A DNA stretch of 64,000 bases, from assembly GCF_900313025.1 (NCBI RefSeq), contig NZ_OMPQ01000015.1, positions 505,775 to 569,774 on the forward strand, given 5' to 3'. The DNA comes from Pseudophaeobacter sp. EL27. GTDB taxonomy: Bacteria > Pseudomonadota > Alphaproteobacteria > Rhodobacterales > Rhodobacteraceae. This document shows, in pieces, positions 7,491-15,623 of the stretch. The notes beneath the pieces are model-generated. The model did not search any database, had not been told where the DNA came from, and saw nothing but the letters and a program-made list of their open reading frames with translations. The stretch's first letter is position 1, and each line of letters starts with the position of its first letter. The position numbers were made by a program, and so were the translations under genes.

Positions 7491-8675
7491 ATGGGAATAT
7501 TTGACTTTCTCAAAGGCGAATTCATCGATGTCATTCACTGGACCGATGACAGCCGCGACACCATGGTCTGGCGGTTTGAACGCGAGGCACATGAGATCAA
7601 ATACGGTGCCAAGCTGACCGTGCGTGAGGGTCAGGCGGCGGTCTTTGTGCATGAAGGGCAGCTGGCCGATGTTTTCACGCCCGGGCTTTATATGCTTGAA
7701 ACCAATAATATGCCGGTGATGACAACCCTGCAGCACTGGGATCACGGCTTTCAGTCGCCCTTCAAGTCCGAGATCTATTTTGTCGACACCACCCGGTTCA
7801 ACAACCTGAAGTGGGGCACCAAAAATCCGATCATGTGCCGGGATCCTGAATTTGGTCCGGTGCGCCTGCGCGCCTTTGGCAGCTACACGATCCGGGTTAC
7901 CGATGCAGCACGCTTCCTGACCGAAATCGTTGGCACCGATGGTGAATTCACCATGGATGAGATCTCGTTCCAGATCCGCAATATCATCGTGCAGGAGTTT
8001 TCCCGTGCCGTGGCCGGGTCGGGCATTCCGGTGCTGGACATGGCGGCGAATACCGCTGATCTGGGCAAACTGGTCGCGGCTGAGATCGCGCCAACGCTGG
8101 CAGAATATGGCCTGTCGATCCCCGAGCTTTATATCGAGAATATCTCACTGCCCCCCGCCGTGGAGCAGGCAATGGACAAGCGTACTCAGATGGGCATCGT
8201 TGGCGACCTGGGCCGCTACACCCAGTTTGCCGCCGCCGAGGCCATGGGCGCCGCAGCCCAAACCCCCAACAGCGGTATGGGCGCCGGCCTTGGCATGGGG
8301 ATGGGAATGGCGATGGCGCAGCAGATGGGGCAGCAGATGCAGCCCCAGGCAGCGGGCCAGGCCGCAGGGCCTTGGGGCGCCCGTCCCGCCCCCGCTGCAT
8401 CTGCGCCCGCAGCGCAGGCCGCACCGCCGCAGGCCGCCCCCGTTGCCCCACCGCCGCCTCCGGTGGAACATGTCTGGCATACCGCAGAAAATGGCACCAC
8501 GGCGGGACCGTTTTCCAAGGCTCGTCTGGGGCGCATGGCGCAGGAAGGCAGTTTGAAACGCGACACCCATGTCTGGACCCCAGGTCAGGACGGCTGGATG
8601 CGGGCCGGAGATGTTGCTGAACTGGCCCAGCTCTTCACAATTCTGCCCCCTCCGCCACCACCACCAGCACCGTAA
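7491..8675 (+). CDS. SPFH (band 7) protein with C-terminal GYF_2 domain, YdjI-like
   Basis: Residues 1-260 form the SPFH/band-7 domain of the cytoplasmic YdjI or 'virion core protein-like' type. It starts MGIFDFLKGEFIDVIHW and continues through VREGQAAVFVHEG and FGSYTIRVTDAARFL. There is no N-terminal transmembrane helix. A Met/Gly/Gln/Ala/Pro-rich linker (about 260-325) leads to a GYF_2 module recognisable from WHTAENGTTAGPFSKARL and a tryptophan-containing end (VWTPGQDGWMRAGDV). In Bacillus a YdjI-type SPFH protein is encoded with PspA and a zinc-ribbon membrane protein; here the neighbours are TelA, XpaC-like and a zinc-ribbon protein. It likely scaffolds a membrane-bound complex, with GYF_2 as a peptide-binding arm. 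Confidence 0.88.
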   Translation: MGIFDFLKGEFIDVIHWTDDSRDTMVWRFEREAHEIKYGAKLTVREGQAAVFVHEGQLADVFTPGLYMLETNNMPVMTTLQHWDHGFQSPFKSEIYFVDTTRFNNLKWGTKNPIMCRDPEFGPVRLRAFGSYTIRVTDAARFLTEIVGTDGEFTMDEISFQIRNIIVQEFSRAVAGSGIPVLDMAANTADLGKLVAAEIAPTLAEYGLSIPELYIENISLPPAVEQAMDKRTQMGIVGDLGRYTQFAAAEAMGAAAQTPNSGMGAGLGMGMGMAMAQQMGQQMQPQAAGQAAGPWGARPAPAASAPAAQAAPPQAAPVAPPPPPVEHVWHTAENGTTAGPFSKARLGRMAQEGSLKRDTHVWTPGQDGWMRAGDVAELAQLFTILPPPPPPPAP

Positions 8676-8754
8676 GATTGACGACGACAAAGAGGGAGCA
8701 CTCCAATCGCGTGCTCCCGCCTATAACTTCAACCCATTGAGAAGGACGAAGCAA

Positions 8755-9120
8755 TCAGCCCTTTGCTTGCCACTCCGCAAGCGCTTCCTCCAGCTCTTTG
8801 CTCGAGGTGGTATAGGCAGCCCCTTCGAGCGCCGCGATTGCCATTGTTGGATTACCATCAGCAATTTTCTGAGCCACCAGCCCTGCGGCTTTGTGAAAAT
8901 CACTATGCAGCGTTTTGATGTTGTTGAAATAGCTCCCGGTTCTATCGTTCGGGGTCACCCCCGCCAGCCATTGCCCAAAACGGCATTTGTCATCCCGGCA
9001 GATATCCTGAACCGGCAGGTCCGTTTCATTGTTCCTGGCGGCGGTCAACAATCGATGCTTCCAAGCAGCATGCGCGCGGATTGCTTCTGAAATTTCCCCA
9101 CGAAAAGCATCGTCGGTCAT
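8755..9120 (-). CDS. stand-alone CZB (chemoreceptor zinc-binding) domain protein
   Basis: The 121-residue protein is a single CZB domain without any chemoreceptor or cyclase attached. Zinc-ligand candidates appear in order: His in AHAAWKHRLL, Cys in DDKCRFGQWL, and two His in LHSDFHKAAG. CZB domains bind zinc with picomolar affinity and sense zinc or hypochlorous acid through the conserved Cys. The start is set at ATG 9120, giving MTDDAFRGEISEAI; a longer frame to 9159 lacks conserved sequence. The gene lies on the opposite strand between the SPFH gene and the zinc-ribbon gene, both + strand. Its partner protein is not evident in the window. Confidence 0.85.
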   Translation of the reverse strand: MTDDAFRGEISEAIRAHAAWKHRLLTAARNNETDLPVQDICRDDKCRFGQWLAGVTPNDRTGSYFNNIKTLHSDFHKAAGLVAQKIADGNPTMAIAALEGAAYTTSSKELEEALAEWQAKG

Positions 9121-9343
9121 GGCTGTGGCTCCCGTTGGTGTAACGACGACCATAGTCAAACCAAGAGCCTAACAGATCGTTCTCACCTGATCGAATCATA
9201 GAAAAACCTAGGAACAACTCCTTTAAAATTGACGCCACTTCCCCTTGCGTGGATTTGCGTACAGACCCCTTCAAACAATGAGGACATCCGCCACAGCGGC
9301 TGTTATAACCCCTTAAACACCCTCGCTAGATTTCGGAGTTTTT

Positions 9344-10483
9344 GTGACTGACACACCTCCCGCCCCGCCCGAGACCCTGCCTCAGATGCCCCCCCAAGCC
9401 CCGCAGGAGACCAATCGGTTTCCCTGTGAACAATGTGGTGCGGACTATCGGTTCGACCCAAAGGAAGGCAGCCTGACCTGCAGCCATTGTGGCCATAGCC
9501 AGGTTATGCGTGACAAAGCCGATCATGGTAGCGCTCTGCGGGAGCTGGATTTCAAAGCGGCCCTGTCGCAACAGCTGCCTGAGGCGGAGATGGAAGTGAC
9601 CCGGGTCTCCAGCTGTCCAAACTGCGCCGCGCAGGTGGAGTTTTCCAACGAAACCCATGCTTTGGAATGTCCCTTCTGTGCAACCCCCGTGGTGGCGGAT
9701 ACTGGTGAAAGCCGCCATATCAAGCCCAAGGGTGTTGTCCCCTTTGAGCTGGAAGAGCGCGCTGCTCATGACGCCATGAGCACCTGGCTGGGCCGGTTGT
9801 GGTTTGCCCCCAATGGGCTACAGGCCTATGCCCGCAAGGGCCGCGCAATGGAGGGTATCTATGTGCCCTTCTGGACCTATGATGCCGAAAGCCAAAGCCG
9901 CTATTCTGGACAGCGCGGCACCACCTATTATGTCTCGGAAACTGTCATGGTGGAGGGTAAGGCCGAACAGCGACGGGTTGCCAAGATCCGCTGGACCCCT
10001 GTTTCAGGTCGGGTGCGCCGTTTCTTTGATGATGTGCTGGTGCTGGCCTCCAAAAGCCTGCCCAAACGCTACACGGATGCGCTGGAACCCTGGGATCTCT
10101 CGGCGCTTGCCCCCTATCAGCCGCAATACCTCGCCGGGTTTCGCGCCGAGGCCTATGCAATCGATCTGGAGGAAGGCTTTCACGAAGCACGGGCACATAT
10201 GGACCGGGTGATTGAGCGGGATGTGCGCTTTGACATTGGTGGTGACCGCCAGAGGATCTCCCAAATCGACACCCAACTGTCAGATGTCACCTTCAAGCAT
10301 GTGCTGCTGCCGGTCTGGCTGGCCGCCTATAAATACCGCGGTAAGACCTATCGTTTTGTGGTCAACGGCCAAAGCGGGCGGGTCCAGGGAGAGCGCCCCT
10401 ATTCTGCCTGGAAGATCGCAATAGCTGTGGTTTTGGGCCTCGCCCTGCTTGGCGTTGCAGCCTATTTTGGCAGCCAAAGCTAG
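9344..10483 (+). CDS. double zinc-ribbon, C-terminal single-span membrane protein (YdjG-like)
   Basis: The 379-residue protein starts at GTG 9344, six bases after CGGAG. A Pro-rich N-terminus leads to a TFIIB-like zinc ribbon (CEQCGADY with CSHCGHS, residues ~27-53). A second Cys4 ribbon follows (CPNCAAQVEF with CPFCATPVV, ~88-115). Next comes a ~220-residue domain with FVPFWTYDAESQSRY-like sequence and one transmembrane helix near the C-terminus (AIAVVLGLALLGVAAY). Such proteins are often misannotated as primosomal protein N' because of the ribbons; no helicase motifs are present. It corresponds to the zinc-ribbon membrane partner found with SPFH proteins in PspA-type operons. Confidence 0.82.
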   Translation: MTDTPPAPPETLPQMPPQAPQETNRFPCEQCGADYRFDPKEGSLTCSHCGHSQVMRDKADHGSALRELDFKAALSQQLPEAEMEVTRVSSCPNCAAQVEFSNETHALECPFCATPVVADTGESRHIKPKGVVPFELEERAAHDAMSTWLGRLWFAPNGLQAYARKGRAMEGIYVPFWTYDAESQSRYSGQRGTTYYVSETVMVEGKAEQRRVAKIRWTPVSGRVRRFFDDVLVLASKSLPKRYTDALEPWDLSALAPYQPQYLAGFRAEAYAIDLEEGFHEARAHMDRVIERDVRFDIGGDRQRISQIDTQLSDVTFKHVLLPVWLAAYKYRGKTYRFVVNGQSGRVQGERPYSAWKIAIAVVLGLALLGVAAYFGSQS

Positions 10484-10588
10484 GGTTGACCTTACCGGTA
10501 CTCACAGCACTCCTTTCCGCTTGAAGCGATCCCACTTTGATCGAGGGGCGAATTCCCCGGCAAGACTTTATGACAGGACTATTCAGAC

Positions 10589-11275
10589 ATGACCGCCCCC
10601 CAACTGCCCTCTCTGGCTGAGCTGCAATCGCTGTTTACGGCGCGCCATAGCTGCCGTGCCTTCTTGCCAGACCAGCTGCCAAGGGAGGTCATCGAGGACA
10701 TCCTGACCTGTGCTCAGAAAGTGCCCTCCTGGTGCAATGCGCAGCCCTGGAAACTGACCATCACCAGCGGCAAGGAAACCGACAGGCTGCGCCAGGCGTT
10801 GATGCAGGCGGTACAAAGCGATAGTCATAGTCCCGACCTCGCCTTTCCGACCTCTTATGAGAATGAATACCAGACCCGCCGTCGCAAATGTGGTTGGGCA
10901 CTGTACAAAGCCGTCGGGGTAGAAAAGGGCGATCGCGCTGCCTCCGAACGTCAAATGATGGAGAACTTTTCACTCTTTGGCGCCCCCCATTGTGCGATCC
11001 TGTCGACCCCGGCCGAGCTGGGAGGGTATGGGGCCATGGATTGTGGCGGTTTTGTTGCGGGCTTTACCCTGGCGGCGCAGGCGGCTGGGGTTGCAAACAT
11101 TCCACAGGCTGCGGTGGCCTCCTATGCGCCATTACTCCACGAGCTTCTTGAGATCCCGCAGGACCGGCACATCCTCTGCGCCATTTCTTTTGGCTATGGC
11201 AACCCTGACCATCCTGCCAACAGCTTTCGCACCAACCGGGCGCCTCTGTCTGAGTTTGCCGCGTTTCGCGACTAG
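10589..11275 (+). CDS. nitroreductase family protein (FMN-dependent)
   Basis: The 228-residue protein belongs to the FMN-dependent nitroreductase superfamily. The N-terminal flavin-phosphate region RHSCRAFLPDQLPREVIEDI and PSWCNAQPWKLTI are the standard motifs. GYGNPDHPANSFRTNRAPLS near the C-terminus is the second FMN contact. Substrates cannot be predicted; members reduce nitroaromatics, quinones or flavins. It stands 49 bp upstream of dtd on the same strand, with a possible shared transcript. Confidence 0.9.
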   Translation: MTAPQLPSLAELQSLFTARHSCRAFLPDQLPREVIEDILTCAQKVPSWCNAQPWKLTITSGKETDRLRQALMQAVQSDSHSPDLAFPTSYENEYQTRRRKCGWALYKAVGVEKGDRAASERQMMENFSLFGAPHCAILSTPAELGGYGAMDCGGFVAGFTLAAQAAGVANIPQAAVASYAPLLHELLEIPQDRHILCAISFGYGNPDHPANSFRTNRAPLSEFAAFRD

Positions 11276-11324
11276 CCCAGCTACCAAGAGCAAGCGATTC
11301 CCCTCTTAATGAAAGATCCGAGCC

Positions 11325-11771
11325 ATGCGTGCAGTCATCCAACGTGTATCCGAAGCCTCTGTCACTGTCGATCAAGAGGTCATCGGCAAAATCGATGCAG
11401 GGCTATTGGTGCTGGTCTGCGCTATGCAGGGCGACGATGAGGCCCAGGCCGATTATCTGGCAAAAAAGATTGCCAAGCTGCGCATCTTTCAGGATGAGGT
11501 GGGGAAGATGAACCGCTCTGTCACTGACATCGCAGGCGCCGTTCTGGTGATCAGCCAATTCACCCTGGCCGCTGAAACCCATCGTGGCAACAGGCCAGGT
11601 TTTTCAACAGCGGCCTCTCCGACCGAGGGTAACGCGCTTTATACCTATTTTGCCGATCAGCTCGCCTCTCTGGGCGTGCCGGTGCAGCGCGGATCTTTTG
11701 GTGCTGACATGAAGGTCAGGCTGCTGAATGACGGGCCAGTAACCATCTGGATGGACAGCGCCGAGCGCTGA
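11325..11771 (+). CDS. dtd: D-aminoacyl-tRNA deacylase
   Basis: DTD hydrolyses D-aminoacyl-tRNAs (and Gly-tRNA-Ala), preventing misincorporation. The product has 148 residues, the usual length, and starts [16 protein letters not shown]. It carries both active-site signatures, SQFTL near residue 79 and [10 protein letters not shown] at the end. No unusual features are visible. Confidence 0.97.
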   Translation: MRAVIQRVSEASVTVDQEVIGKIDAGLLVLVCAMQGDDEAQADYLAKKIAKLRIFQDEVGKMNRSVTDIAGAVLVISQFTLAAETHRGNRPGFSTAASPTEGNALYTYFADQLASLGVPVQRGSFGADMKVRLLNDGPVTIWMDSAER

Positions 11772-11804
11772 CCCCCTTTCAGTCGCCACAGTTTTCCTGC
11801 CCCT

Positions 11805-11835
11805 CTTGTCCAAACTTGGCCCCAGTTTGGACAAG
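11805..11835. repeat. perfect 12-bp inverted repeat downstream of dtd
   Basis: CTTGTCCAAACT and AGTTTGGACAAG are exact complements separated by TGGCCCC. The position, 33 bp after the dtd stop, suits a transcription terminator, but there is no T-run on either side. It may instead be a protein-binding site or an mRNA 3' stem. Confidence 0.55.
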
Positions 11836-12269
11836 ATGGACGCTGGTTTTTTCTCATGGCTGGCCCCGTAGGCTGGGCCCGACAAATCACGATGTCGCAA
11901 ACGAACTACGGGCAGCCGCTTGGTCGAATTACGACCAGAGATTCTTTTCGGTTTTGTGACAGATCACGATCCGAACGCTCTGGGCGAGGCAAAAAACTCC
12001 TGCGCAACGTCACAAGTTACAAAAACTTATCCTATAGGAAAAATAGGGGCAAAATGGCGGTTTACCTCACAAATGCGGCATGACACCCTGAGAAGGCGAC
12101 ACCATTTAGATTTCAGGACTTTGCAGAAGTTTCGTCAAACTAGGCGTGTCGTTATTAAAGCTTGCGAGGTCGCGGCAAATGCGCAAATCTTGGTGCATCA
12201 TACAAAAATAAGCCGCCGAGATCGCAGACCGCGATTGCAAGCCGCAGGAACTAAAACTGGGAGACATCG
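11836..12269. other. 434-bp gene-free stretch upstream of the peptide ABC operon
   Basis: No credible gene is seen between the dtd downstream hairpin and the substrate-binding-protein gene. The stretch becomes A/T-rich from about 11990 to 12075 and should hold the operon promoter. The last bases before the start contain the ribosome site GGGAG at about 12259. No riboswitch fold was recognised. Confidence 0.4.
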
Positions 12270-13853
12270 ATGAACGATCACCTTCATTATCTGGCGCGCC
12301 ATGCCGCAGCCGGTAAACTGAGCCGCCGTGATTTCATGGCAAAAGCCGCAGCACTGGGCTTTTCTGCAGCTGCAGCAGGCACCCTGCTGACCACCGAAGC
12401 CCGTGCCGCTGGCCCGCAAAAAGGCGGTACCATGCGTATTGGTCTGCAGGGCGGCAGCACCACTGATAGCCTGGACCCGGCCCTGTCCACCAACCAGGTT
12501 ACCCTAATGCTGATCCGTCTATGGGGCGAACCTCTGGTTGAGCTGAACGACGAGGGCGGCCTGGACGGCAAAGTTGCTGAAAGCTACGAAGCCTCTGCAG
12601 ATGCCAAGGTCTGGACCTTCAAAGTCCGTAGCGGCATCACCTTCTCCAACGGGAAATCCGTTACTGCAGAAGATGTAGCAAAAACTCTTGAACGTCACTC
12701 GGGCGAAGACACCAAATCCGGTGCGCTTGGCATTATGCGTGGCATTCAGAACATCACCACCGAGGGTGACAATGTCATCGTCGAGTTAGAAACACCAAAC
12801 GCTGACCTTCCCTACTTGATGGCTGACTATCACCTGGTCATCCAGCCAGGCGGAGGCATGGAAGATCCAGCGGCTGCTATCGGCACCGGCCCCTACATTA
12901 TCAAAGATGTAGATATGGGTGTGCGCATCGTTGCTGAAAAGAACCCCAACTATTGGGGTGACATCGGACATGCCGAAACCATTGAGCTGATCGTCATCAA
13001 CGACAACACCGCTCGCGTTGCAGCTCTGCAGTCCGGGCAGGTTGACTTGATCGACCGCGTTCCCCCACGGACCGCCAAGCTGGTAGACCGCGCCCCCAAC
13101 ATCAACGTGCACTCCACTTCTGGCCCGGGCCACTATGTGTTCATCATGCACTGCAACACCGCCCCGTTTGACAATAACGATGTGCGGATGGCGCTGAAAT
13201 ACGGCATCAACCGTCAGGAAATGGTCGACAAGGTTCTGAACGGCTTCGGGTCGGTTGGCAACGACAGCCCGATCAACTCTTCCTATCCTCTGTTCACCGC
13301 GGTTGAGCAGCGTGAGTATGATCCGGACAAGGCGATGCACCACCTGAAGAAGTCGGGCTACGACGGCGAGATCCTGCTGCGCACGTCCGATAACTCCTTC
13401 CCTGGTGCGCCGGATGCTGCAGCTCTGTTCCAGCAGTCCTGTGCCGGTGCTGGTATCAACCTGAACGTCAAGCGTGAGCCCAATGATGGCTATTGGTCTG
13501 AAGTCTGGAACAACCAACCCTTCTGCACCAGCTACTGGGGTGGCCGCCCAACCCAGGACCAGATGTACACCACGGCCTATCTGTCGACTGCAGACTGGAA
13601 CGACACGCGTTTCAACAACGAACAGTTCGATCAGTTGCTGCTGGCAGCCCGCGCCGAGCTGGACCTTGCCAAGCGGACTCAGATGTATGCGGACATGGGT
13701 GAAATTCAGCGCGACAATGGCGGCTTGATCTGCCCAATGTTCAACGACTTTGTTGATGCAACATCTGATCGCTTGGATGGCTGGGTAGAGAATGCAAAAG
13801 GCTTTGCACTCATGAACAGCTACGCACCGATGAAAATGTGGGTGAAGGCATAA
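12270..13853 (+). CDS. ABC transporter substrate-binding protein, dipeptide/oligopeptide family 5, Tat-exported
   Basis: The 527-residue periplasmic binding protein starts with a twin-arginine signal (KLSRRDFMAKAAALGFSAAA, residues ~17-36) followed by an Ala-x-Ala cleavage site. The mature part has family 5 features: GGTMRIGLQGG, SLDPALSTNQV, VWTFKVRSGITFSNG and a long C-terminal lobe. Tat export suggests that it folds before secretion. It heads an operon with two permeases and a fused ATPase. The ligand could be a peptide, but this family also binds opines, sugars and other small molecules; the sequence alone does not decide. Confidence 0.9.
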   Translation: MNDHLHYLARHAAAGKLSRRDFMAKAAALGFSAAAAGTLLTTEARAAGPQKGGTMRIGLQGGSTTDSLDPALSTNQVTLMLIRLWGEPLVELNDEGGLDGKVAESYEASADAKVWTFKVRSGITFSNGKSVTAEDVAKTLERHSGEDTKSGALGIMRGIQNITTEGDNVIVELETPNADLPYLMADYHLVIQPGGGMEDPAAAIGTGPYIIKDVDMGVRIVAEKNPNYWGDIGHAETIELIVINDNTARVAALQSGQVDLIDRVPPRTAKLVDRAPNINVHSTSGPGHYVFIMHCNTAPFDNNDVRMALKYGINRQEMVDKVLNGFGSVGNDSPINSSYPLFTAVEQREYDPDKAMHHLKKSGYDGEILLRTSDNSFPGAPDAAALFQQSCAGAGINLNVKREPNDGYWSEVWNNQPFCTSYWGGRPTQDQMYTTAYLSTADWNDTRFNNEQFDQLLLAARAELDLAKRTQMYADMGEIQRDNGGLICPMFNDFVDATSDRLDGWVENAKGFALMNSYAPMKMWVKA

Positions 13854-13854
13854 G

Positions 13855-14811
13855 ATGCCTCTCATTATCAAACTGTTGGCCCAGCGCATTGCGCTGGGCC
13901 TCATCCTGCTCTTCCTCGTTTCCGGTCTGATCTTTGCCGGCACGATGATCCTGCCGGGTGATGTCGCGCAGTCGATCTTGGGCCAGTCGGCCACCCCGGA
14001 GGCACTGGAAAACCTACGTGCTGAACTGGGGCTGAATGATCCGCCGCTGCAGCGCTATATTCAATGGCTCGGCGGTGCGATGACCGGCGATCTGGGAACC
14101 GCTCTGACCAGCGGCGCCGACATTACCGAAAGCATTGGCAAGCGTCTGTCGAACACCCTGTTCCTGGCCTTCTGGGCTGCGATCATTGCGGTGCCTTTGG
14201 CGATCTTTCTCGGCCTTTTGGCTGTGCGGTTCAAAGACCGTTGGCCCGATAAGGCGATCTCGGCTGTGACCCTCGCCTCTATCTCTATTCCTGAATTTCT
14301 CATCGGCTATGTGCTGATGTACCTGATCGCAGTTAAACTGCGTTGGTTCCCCTCGGTGGCTATGATCAATGACAGCATGTCCTTAGGCGACAAGCTGAGC
14401 GCCATTGCCCTGCCCGTCACGGTGCTGACCCTGGTGGTTCTGGCCCATATGATGCGCATGACCCGTGCGGCGATCCTGAACGTGATGCAGTCGGCCTATA
14501 TCGAGACGGCTGAGCTGAAGGGCCTCAATGGCTTTCAGGTGATCTTCCGCCACGCCTTCCCCAACGCGATTGCCCCCATTGTGAATGTGGTGATGCTGAA
14601 CCTTGCCTATCTTGTGGTTGGCGTTGTGGTGATCGAGGTGGTCTTTGTCTACCCTGGCATGGGCCAGTATCTGGTGGACCACGTCTCGAAACGCGATGTG
14701 CCGGTTGTGCAGGCCTGTGGTCTGATCTTTGCCGCGGTCTATATCGGTCTCAACATGGTGGCTGATGTTGTCGCCATCCTGTCGAACCCCCGTCTGAGGC
14801 ATCCAAAATGA
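13855..14811 (+). CDS. ABC transporter permease, DppB/OppB type
   Basis: This 318-residue inner-membrane permease has the DppB layout: an N-terminal helix (ALGLILLFLVSGLIFAG), a periplasmic loop and about five further helices. The EAA loop lies around ETAELKGLNGFQVIFRHAFP, where it contacts the ATPase. It starts two bases after the binding-protein stop and overlaps the next permease by four bases (ATGA). Confidence 0.93.
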   Translation: MPLIIKLLAQRIALGLILLFLVSGLIFAGTMILPGDVAQSILGQSATPEALENLRAELGLNDPPLQRYIQWLGGAMTGDLGTALTSGADITESIGKRLSNTLFLAFWAAIIAVPLAIFLGLLAVRFKDRWPDKAISAVTLASISIPEFLIGYVLMYLIAVKLRWFPSVAMINDSMSLGDKLSAIALPVTVLTLVVLAHMMRMTRAAILNVMQSAYIETAELKGLNGFQVIFRHAFPNAIAPIVNVVMLNLAYLVVGVVVIEVVFVYPGMGQYLVDHVSKRDVPVVQACGLIFAAVYIGLNMVADVVAILSNPRLRHPK

Positions 14812-15623
14812 AGAATATCCCTATCTCCGCTATGATCGGGTTGTTCTTCACGGCCCTCTACTTTCTCGCAGCGATCTTTGCACCACTCCTCGCCCCTTAC
14901 GGCATGGCCGAAGTGGTTGGTGATGTCTGGGAACCCTCCTCTTCTGAATTCCTGCTGGGCACCGACAATATCGGTCGTGATCTGCTTAGCCGGATGATCT
15001 ACGGCGGGCGCACCACGATCTTTATCGCCACCGCTGCAACCGTTTTGTCCTTCACACTGGGCTCGGTTCTGGGCTTCTTTGCTGCCGTGGCCGGTGGCTG
15101 GGTGGATCAGCTACTCTCGCGTTTTGTTGACCTGGTGATGTCGATCCCCACCCTGATCTTTGCACTGGTTGTTCTGTCGGTGATGCCGGTGACCGTACCG
15201 GTGCTGATCGTTGTCATGGGGCTGCTGGATGCCACCCGTGTCTACCGCCTGGCCCGTGCCGTTGCGGTTGATATCGAAGTGATGGACTATGTCGAAGCGG
15301 CGCGTCTGCGCGGCGAAAAAACCGCCTGGATCATCTTCCGTGAGATCCTGCCGAATGCGCTGTCACCTCTGATCGCTGAGATGGGCCTGCGGTTCATCTT
15401 TATGGTTCTTTTCGTTTCCACCCTTTCCTTCCTCGGCCTTGGCATCCAGCCACCCGAAGCGGACTGGGGCGGTATCGTGAAAGAAAACAAAGATGGTATC
15501 GTCTACGGCATTCCGGCCGCATTGGCGCCTGCCTTTGCCATCGCCACACTGGCGATCTCGGTCAACCTGGTGGCTGACTGGGTGCTGAACCGGACCACAT
15601 CGCTGAAAGGAGGCCGCGGATGA
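14808..15623 (+). CDS. ABC transporter permease, DppC/OppC type
   Basis: The 271-residue partner permease has the DppC signature LLGTDNIGRDLLSRMIYGGR near residue 50 and the EAA loop DYVEAARLRGEKTAWIIFRE. The C-terminal segment SFLGLGIQPPEADWG is typical. Four-base overlaps with both the preceding permease and the following ATPase gene indicate tight translational coupling. It pairs with the DppB-type protein to form the channel. Confidence 0.93.
   Translation: MKNIPISAMIGLFFTALYFLAAIFAPLLAPYGMAEVVGDVWEPSSSEFLLGTDNIGRDLLSRMIYGGRTTIFIATAATVLSFTLGSVLGFFAAVAGGWVDQLLSRFVDLVMSIPTLIFALVVLSVMPVTVPVLIVVMGLLDATRVYRLARAVAVDIEVMDYVEAARLRGEKTAWIIFREILPNALSPLIAEMGLRFIFMVLFVSTLSFLGLGIQPPEADWGGIVKENKDGIVYGIPAALAPAFAIATLAISVNLVADWVLNRTTSLKGGRG

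Noticed and set aside
9344-10483. Primosomal protein N' / helicase assignment
   Set aside because: Only zinc ribbons and a transmembrane helix are present; helicase motifs and the required length are absent.
12786-13994. Minus-strand open frame (402 codons) opposite the substrate-binding protein gene
   Set aside because: Antisense shadow; the + strand protein has a Tat signal and full family 5 features.
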